Below are positions 60,131 to 64,000 of a stretch of DNA of 64,000 nucleotides, piece by piece (the stretch's first letter is position 1; the number at the start of each line of letters is the position of its first letter). The notes under the pieces were generated by a model, which was given only the letters and a program-made list of their open reading frames with translations, did not search any database and was not told where the DNA came from. Made by a program: the position numbers and the translations under genes. The DNA is from Cupriavidus pauculus (GTDB lineage Bacteria > Pseudomonadota > Gammaproteobacteria > Burkholderiales > Burkholderiaceae): positions 3,569,790-3,633,789 of the forward strand of contig NZ_CP033969.1 of NCBI RefSeq assembly GCF_003854935.1. The letters run 5' to 3'.

Positions 60131-61217
60131 GCTGACTTCCCCGGTCGTGATGGCCCCGCGCGGCGTGCCGTCGCGGCCCATGGCCTACGCGTCGCCCGTG
60201 TTCGCCATCGTGCTGACGCTGCTGTTCGGCGCGCTGCTGTTCCTGGCGCTGGGCAAGGACCCCGTGGCGGGGCTCAAGGTGTTCCTTGTCGATCCGCTCA
60301 AGGACCAGCGCGCCATCGGCGAGGTGCTGCTCAAGACCGTGCCGCTGGTGCTGTGCGCGCTGGGGCTTTCGGTCTGCTATCGCGCCAACGTCTGGAACAT
60401 CGGCGCCGACGGGCAGCTGATCGTCGGCGGCATCTTTGCCGGCGCCACGGTGCTCTGGTTCGACACGCCGGGCACCACCGCCAGCGGCTTCACGGTGCTG
60501 GTGCTGGCGTCGCTGGCCGGCTGCGTCGGCGGCATGGCGTGGGCGTCGCTGACGGCGCTGCTCAAGGACCGCTTCAACGCCAACGAGATCCTGGTGTCGC
60601 TGATGCTGACCTATATCGCGCAGCAGTTGCTGCTGTGGGTGGTCAACGGCCCGCTCAAGGACCCCAACGGGATGAACTTCCCGCAATCCAAGGTGTTCGC
60701 GTCGGCGTTCCTGCTGCCCAACCTGCTGCCCGGGTCGCGGCTGCACGTCGGCTTTGCCGTGATGCTGGTGCTGGTGGCCATCATGACGGTGTTCGTGTTC
60801 CGCAGCTTTGCCGGCTACCGGCTGCAGGTGGGCGGCACCGCGCCGCTGGCCGCGCGCTATGCGGGGTTCTCGTCGCGCAGCGCGCTGTGGACGGCGCTGC
60901 TGATCTCGGGCGCCTTCGCCGGCCTGGCCGGCGCGTTCGAGGTGGCCGGCCCGATCGGCCAGTTGCTGCCGTCGATCTCGCCCGGCTATGGCTTCACCGC
61001 GATCATCGTCGCGTTCGTGGGCCGGCTGCATCCGGTGGGCGCCGTGTTCGGCGGCATCGTGATGTCGCTGTTCTATATCGGCGGCGAGATGGCGCAGTCG
61101 CGCCTGGGCCTGCCGTCGGCGCTGGGCTGGGTGTTCCAGGGCATGCTGCTGTTCTTCCTGCTGGCCTGCGACACGCTGATCGACAACCGCCTGCGCTGGC
61201 GCGCGCGCACCGCCTGA
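60123..61217 (+). CDS. Nucleoside/purine ABC transporter permease 1
   Basis: A 364-residue membrane protein with about ten helices, start MPKLTSPVVMAPRGVPSRP. RANVWNIGADGQLIVGGIFAG is the hallmark of the branched-chain/RbsC-like permease of BMP-type systems, followed by ALLKDRFNANEILVSLMLTYIAQQLL. The gene overlaps the ATPase gene by 8 bases and ends 17 bases before the second permease. Acts in the inner membrane as half of the channel. Confidence 0.94.
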   Translation: MPKLTSPVVMAPRGVPSRPMAYASPVFAIVLTLLFGALLFLALGKDPVAGLKVFLVDPLKDQRAIGEVLLKTVPLVLCALGLSVCYRANVWNIGADGQLIVGGIFAGATVLWFDTPGTTASGFTVLVLASLAGCVGGMAWASLTALLKDRFNANEILVSLMLTYIAQQLLLWVVNGPLKDPNGMNFPQSKVFASAFLLPNLLPGSRLHVGFAVMLVLVAIMTVFVFRSFAGYRLQVGGTAPLAARYAGFSSRSALWTALLISGAFAGLAGAFEVAGPIGQLLPSISPGYGFTAIIVAFVGRLHPVGAVFGGIVMSLFYIGGEMAQSRLGLPSALGWVFQGMLLFFLLACDTLIDNRLRWRARTA

Positions 61218-61234
61218 CCGGAGCCCAACAGAAC

Positions 61235-62155
61235 ATGGAACAACTCGCTCCCCTGATCGCCACCGCGATCAACGCCGGCACCCCGCTGCTGCTGGCCGCG
61301 CTGGGCCTGCTCGTCAACGAGCGCGCCGGCGTGCTGAACCTGGGCGCCGAAGGCATGATGCTGGTGGCCGCGGCCTTCGGCTTCATGGTTGGCTATCAGA
61401 CGCAATCGCCGCTGCTGGGCTTCGTGGCCGGCGCCGGTGCCGGCATGCTGATGGCCACGCTGTTTGCGTGGCTGGCGCTGGTGCTGGCTACCAACCAGGT
61501 GGCCACCGGGCTGGCGCTGTCGATCTTCGGCACCGGCCTGTCGGCGTTCATGGCCCAGCGCTTCGTGGGCTACGCGATGCCGGCCAAATCCAGCGCCATC
61601 CCGGTGCTGGGCGACCTGCCGTTCGTGGGGCCGGCCTTCTTCCAGCATCACTGGATGGTCTATTTCAGCTTGCTGCTGTGCCTAGCGATCATGGCGTTCC
61701 TGTTCCGCACGCGGGCCGGGCTGACGCTGCGCGCCATTGGCGAATCGCCCGAGTCGGCGCACGCGCTGGGCTACCCGGTGCGCTGGATCCGCTTCGGCGC
61801 GCTGCTGTTCGGCGGCGCCTGCTGCGGGCTGGCCGGGGCCTACCTGTCGCTGGTCTATACGCCGATGTGGGTCGAGAACCTGGTGGCCGGCCGGGGCTGG
61901 ATCGCGCTGGCGCTGACCACCTTCGCCACGTGGCGACCGGGCCGCGTGCTGATCGGCGCGTGGCTGTTCGGCGGCGTGACGATCCTGCAGTTCTACCTGC
62001 AGGGCGTGGGCGTGTCGGTGCCGTCGCAGTTCCTGTCGATGCTGCCGTACGCGGCCACCATCGTCGTGCTGGCGCTGATCTCGCGCAACCCGGCGTGGAT
62101 CCGGCTGAACATGCCCGCGAGCCTGGGCAAGCCGTTCCGGCCCGGCAGCGCCTGA
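61235..62155 (+). CDS. Nucleoside/purine ABC transporter permease 2
   Basis: A 306-residue membrane protein starting [47 protein letters not shown] is the corresponding signature of the second BMP-system permease. It pairs with the permease upstream to form the channel. The 76-bp gap to the binding-protein gene holds a 10-bp palindrome and an AAGGAG site. Confidence 0.94.
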   Translation: MEQLAPLIATAINAGTPLLLAALGLLVNERAGVLNLGAEGMMLVAAAFGFMVGYQTQSPLLGFVAGAGAGMLMATLFAWLALVLATNQVATGLALSIFGTGLSAFMAQRFVGYAMPAKSSAIPVLGDLPFVGPAFFQHHWMVYFSLLLCLAIMAFLFRTRAGLTLRAIGESPESAHALGYPVRWIRFGALLFGGACCGLAGAYLSLVYTPMWVENLVAGRGWIALALTTFATWRPGRVLIGAWLFGGVTILQFYLQGVGVSVPSQFLSMLPYAATIVVLALISRNPAWIRLNMPASLGKPFRPGSA

Positions 62156-62206
62156 GCGCCGCCTACCAGTTACCACGCAGTATCCAGAAGTCAAACCACA
62201 TCACAA

Positions 62207-62216
62207 AAGACGTCTT
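62207..62216. promoter_or_regulatory. 10-bp palindrome before binding-protein gene
   Basis: AAGACGTCTT, perfect palindrome 15-24 bases before the ATG of the BMP-family gene. It could be a regulatory site or an mRNA-processing feature; function unknown. Confidence 0.3.
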
Positions 62217-62231
62217 ATCAAGGAGAGATCG

Positions 62232-63371
62232 ATGATCGTGACACGCAGGACCACGCTGGCGGCCCTGGCCGCCACCGCCGTGCTGGCCCTGGCCGGCTGC
62301 GGCAAGAAGGACGCCGACAAGCCCGCCGAGACCGGCGCCGCCTCGGCCCCGGCCGCCGCCGCCAGCGAGCCGCTGAAGGTGGCGTTCGTCTACATCGGCC
62401 CGGTGGGCGATGCCGGCTGGACCTACGCCCATGACACGGGCCGCAAGGCCGTGGAAGCCAAGTTCGGCGACAAGGTCAAGACCACGTACGTCGAGAACGT
62501 GCCCGAGTCCGCCGCCGACGCCGAGCGCGTGTTCCGCGACCTCGCCAGCCAGGGCAACAAGCTGATCTTCGGCACCACGTTCGGCTACATGGAATCGATG
62601 CTGAAGGTGGCCAAGGAATTCCCGGACGTGAAGTTCGAGCACGCCACGGGCTTCAAGACCGCCGACAACCTGGCCCAGTACGACGTGCGCACCTATGAAG
62701 GCGCGTACCTGGCCGGCGTGGTGGCCGGCAAGATGAGCAAGAGCGGCAAGATGGGCGTGGTGGCATCGGTGCCCATTCCCGAGGTGATCCGCAACATCGA
62801 CTCGTTCACGCTGGGCGCCCGCTCGGTCAACCCCAAGGCCACGGTCAAGGTGGTGTGGGTCAACAAGTGGTTCGATCCGGGCAAGGAACGCGAGGCCGCC
62901 ACGACGCTGATCGGCCAGGGCGTGGACATGCTGATGCAGAACACCGACTCCGCCGCCGTGGTGCAGACCGCGCAGGAAAAAGGCGTCTACGCGTTCGGCT
63001 GGGACAGCGACATGAGCAAGTTCGGCGACAAGGCCCACCTGGCGGCGTCGGTGATCTCGTGGGGCGTCTACTACAACAAGGTGGTGGAGGACGTGCTGAA
63101 CAAGCAGTGGAAGAACAGCACAATCTGGTGGGGCCTGAAGGAAGGCATGATCGACCTGAAGAGCTTCAACGCCGCCGTGCCTGACGACGTCAAGGCGCTG
63201 GTCGAGGAACGCAAGAAGGGCATCGTCGACGGCAGCGCCCCGATCTGGAAGGGTCCGATCAAGGACAACGCCGGCAAGGAACAGGTAGCCGCGGGCCAGG
63301 TGGCCGACGACGCCTTCCTGCACAACGTGAAGTTCTACGTCGAAGGCGTGGAAGGCAACGTGCCGGGCTGA
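62232..63371 (+). CDS. BMP-family lipoprotein, nucleoside/purine-binding
   Basis: A 379-residue lipoprotein (LALAGC, Cys about residue 23) with an Ala-rich linker, then VAFVYIGPVGDAGWTYAHDTGRKAVEAKFG, the BMP/Med family start. GTTFGYMESMLKVAKEFPDVKFEHATG and YDVRTYEGAYLAGVVAG follow. It captures nucleoside or purine ligand for the upstream ATPase and permeases. Many Burkholderiales have this operon beside purine-catabolic genes; here the purine genes at 0.5-3.5 kb are 60 kb away. Clear AAGGAG ribosome-binding site at 62220-62225. Confidence 0.94.
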   Translation: MIVTRRTTLAALAATAVLALAGCGKKDADKPAETGAASAPAAAASEPLKVAFVYIGPVGDAGWTYAHDTGRKAVEAKFGDKVKTTYVENVPESAADAERVFRDLASQGNKLIFGTTFGYMESMLKVAKEFPDVKFEHATGFKTADNLAQYDVRTYEGAYLAGVVAGKMSKSGKMGVVASVPIPEVIRNIDSFTLGARSVNPKATVKVVWVNKWFDPGKEREAATTLIGQGVDMLMQNTDSAAVVQTAQEKGVYAFGWDSDMSKFGDKAHLAASVISWGVYYNKVVEDVLNKQWKNSTIWWGLKEGMIDLKSFNAAVPDDVKALVEERKKGIVDGSAPIWKGPIKDNAGKEQVAAGQVADDAFLHNVKFYVEGVEGNVPG

Positions 63372-63536
63372 AGCCGGCGTGGCGCGCAGGCCGCCCTGCC
63401 GCCGCCCCCTCCCGCCGGCACCCCGCCGCGCGGGAGCGGGGAAAACCCCGGCCGGCGGGCCGGGAACTTGAATCGGCCGGTACCGGCCCAAGCTTCTTGT
63501 TCATGCCCACTGCACGTGTGACCAAGGAGGCCCATC

Positions 63537-63830
63537 ATGTGGAAGCGATTCTCTGCCCTCTGGACGCTGGTGCGGCGCGATGGCCGTCTGTTCTGGTACG
63601 CGCTGCGCCACCCCGATGCGCCGCCCTGGCTCAAGCCCGCGGCGTTCGGCCTGCTGTTCTACGCGCTCTCGCCGATCGACCTCGTGCCTGACATCGTGGC
63701 CGGGCTCGGCATCGTCGACGACATGGTGATCATCCCGCTGGCGGTGCACTTCATCCTGAAGCGGCTGCCACCTCACATCCTGCGGCAGGCCCAGGTCCGG
63801 GCCACGGCCACCACGGTGCGGCCACGCTGA
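63537..63830 (+). CDS. DUF1232 (YkvA) membrane protein
   Basis: A 97-residue protein with one clear hydrophobic segment and the DUF1232 signature LLFYALSPIDLVPDIVAGLGIVDDMVIIPLAVHF (about residues 40-73). Start MWKRFSALWTLVRRDGRLFWYALRHPDAPPWLKPAA with AAGGAGG upstream. The family is small and uncharacterised. It stands alone between the ABC operon and a terminator. Confidence 0.9.
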   Translation: MWKRFSALWTLVRRDGRLFWYALRHPDAPPWLKPAAFGLLFYALSPIDLVPDIVAGLGIVDDMVIIPLAVHFILKRLPPHILRQAQVRATATTVRPR

Positions 63831-63843
63831 CGCCGTCCCAAAC

Positions 63844-63873
63844 AAAAAACCGCTGCCCTGGCAGCGGTTTTTT
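63844..63873. terminator. Bidirectional terminator (DUF1232 / mgsA)
   Basis: 14-bp arms AAAAAACCGCTGCC / GGCAGCGGTTTTTT, convergent genes on both sides. Confidence 0.92.
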
Positions 63874-63898
63874 CTTGCGCGAAGCGGACGGCCAGCGC

Positions 63899-64000
63899 CT
63901 ATTGCGGGTCGAAGCAGTGGCGCGCCAGTTCCACGACCAGCAGCTCGGCCGTGGCCAGGTTCGTCGCGCACGGCACGTTGTGCACGTCGCAGGCACGTAC
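63899..64000 (-). CDS. mgsA: Methylglyoxal synthase, C-terminal end (partial)
   Basis: The last 33 codons of a minus-strand gene running off the window: VRACDVHNVPCATNLATAELL...HCFDPQ and TAG at 63899-63901. The pattern V-x-x-C/N-V-P-x-ATN-x-ATA-E/D matches the C-terminal part of MgsA, which makes methylglyoxal from dihydroxyacetone phosphate. Only the end is visible, so the active-site Asp region cannot be checked. Confidence 0.75.
   Translation of the reverse strand, partial: VRACDVHNVPCATNLATAELLVVELARHCFDPQ

Overview
This window is a GC-rich stretch of chromosome from a beta-proteobacterium. A Cupriavidus/Ralstonia-type Burkholderiaceae is most likely. The reasons are the codon use, two Burkholderiales-style trimeric porins, a Bug-family periplasmic binding protein, PuuE-type allantoinase, FapA/DUF342, and the housekeeping block greB / spoT-rpoZ-gmk-yicC / kinase-phosphatase / rph-rdgB-hemW. 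Four tRNA genes are present. I see no phage, transposase, plasmid-replication or CRISPR signal; the window reads as core and niche-metabolic chromosome.

Layout. 0-5 kb: the end of a GntR/FCD regulator, an NCS2 purine permease, PuuE allantoinase and OHCU decarboxylase (urate/allantoin breakdown), then a porin. 5-13 kb: central metabolism and proteolysis (malic enzyme maeB, a DUF4136 lipoprotein, aminopeptidase N, fructose-1,6-bisphosphatase). 12.8-20.4 kb: a leftward hexuronate operon (uronate dehydrogenase, SMP-30 lactonase, TRAP transporter dctPQM, then a mutarotase-like protein after a REPIN-like repeat), divergent from a second porin. 20.7-32 kb: tRNA-Thr, a degenerate receiver protein, FapA, a methyltransferase, a DUF2917 / FAD-oxidoreductase / DUF1415 gene set divergent from a MocR regulator, a diguanylate cyclase and LpxO. 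32-35 kb: small unknown proteins, tRNA-fMet, tRNA-Arg, greB. 35-45 kb: stringent response and nucleotide-quality genes plus a Ser/Thr kinase-PP2C pair. 45.5-47.5 kb: tRNA-Ser and a three-lipoprotein CsgG/DUF4810/DUF799 operon. 47.7-53 kb: an aldarate locus (Bug protein, glucarate dehydratase gudD, FadR-type regulator, alpha-ketoglutarate semialdehyde dehydrogenase). 53-57 kb: an osmoprotectant-type ABC importer. 57-63.5 kb: pirin and a BMP-type nucleoside/purine ABC importer whose first gene appears to be translationally coupled to a 34-codon leader ORF. 63.5-64 kb: a DUF1232 protein and the C-terminal end of methylglyoxal synthase at the window edge.

The main systems-level observation is that the hexuronate locus (13-20 kb) and the aldarate locus (48-53 kb) carry consecutive parts of one oxidative pathway (uronate to aldarate to 2-oxoglutarate) and share a 20-bp intergenic motif (17 of 20 identical between 19062-19081 and 50369-50388, with a related site at 51281-51302 and a half site at 18698-18710). 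I infer that the GntR/FCD regulator at 50470-51219 controls both loci as one regulon. The middle enzyme, 5-keto-4-deoxyglucarate dehydratase (KdgD), is not in the window.
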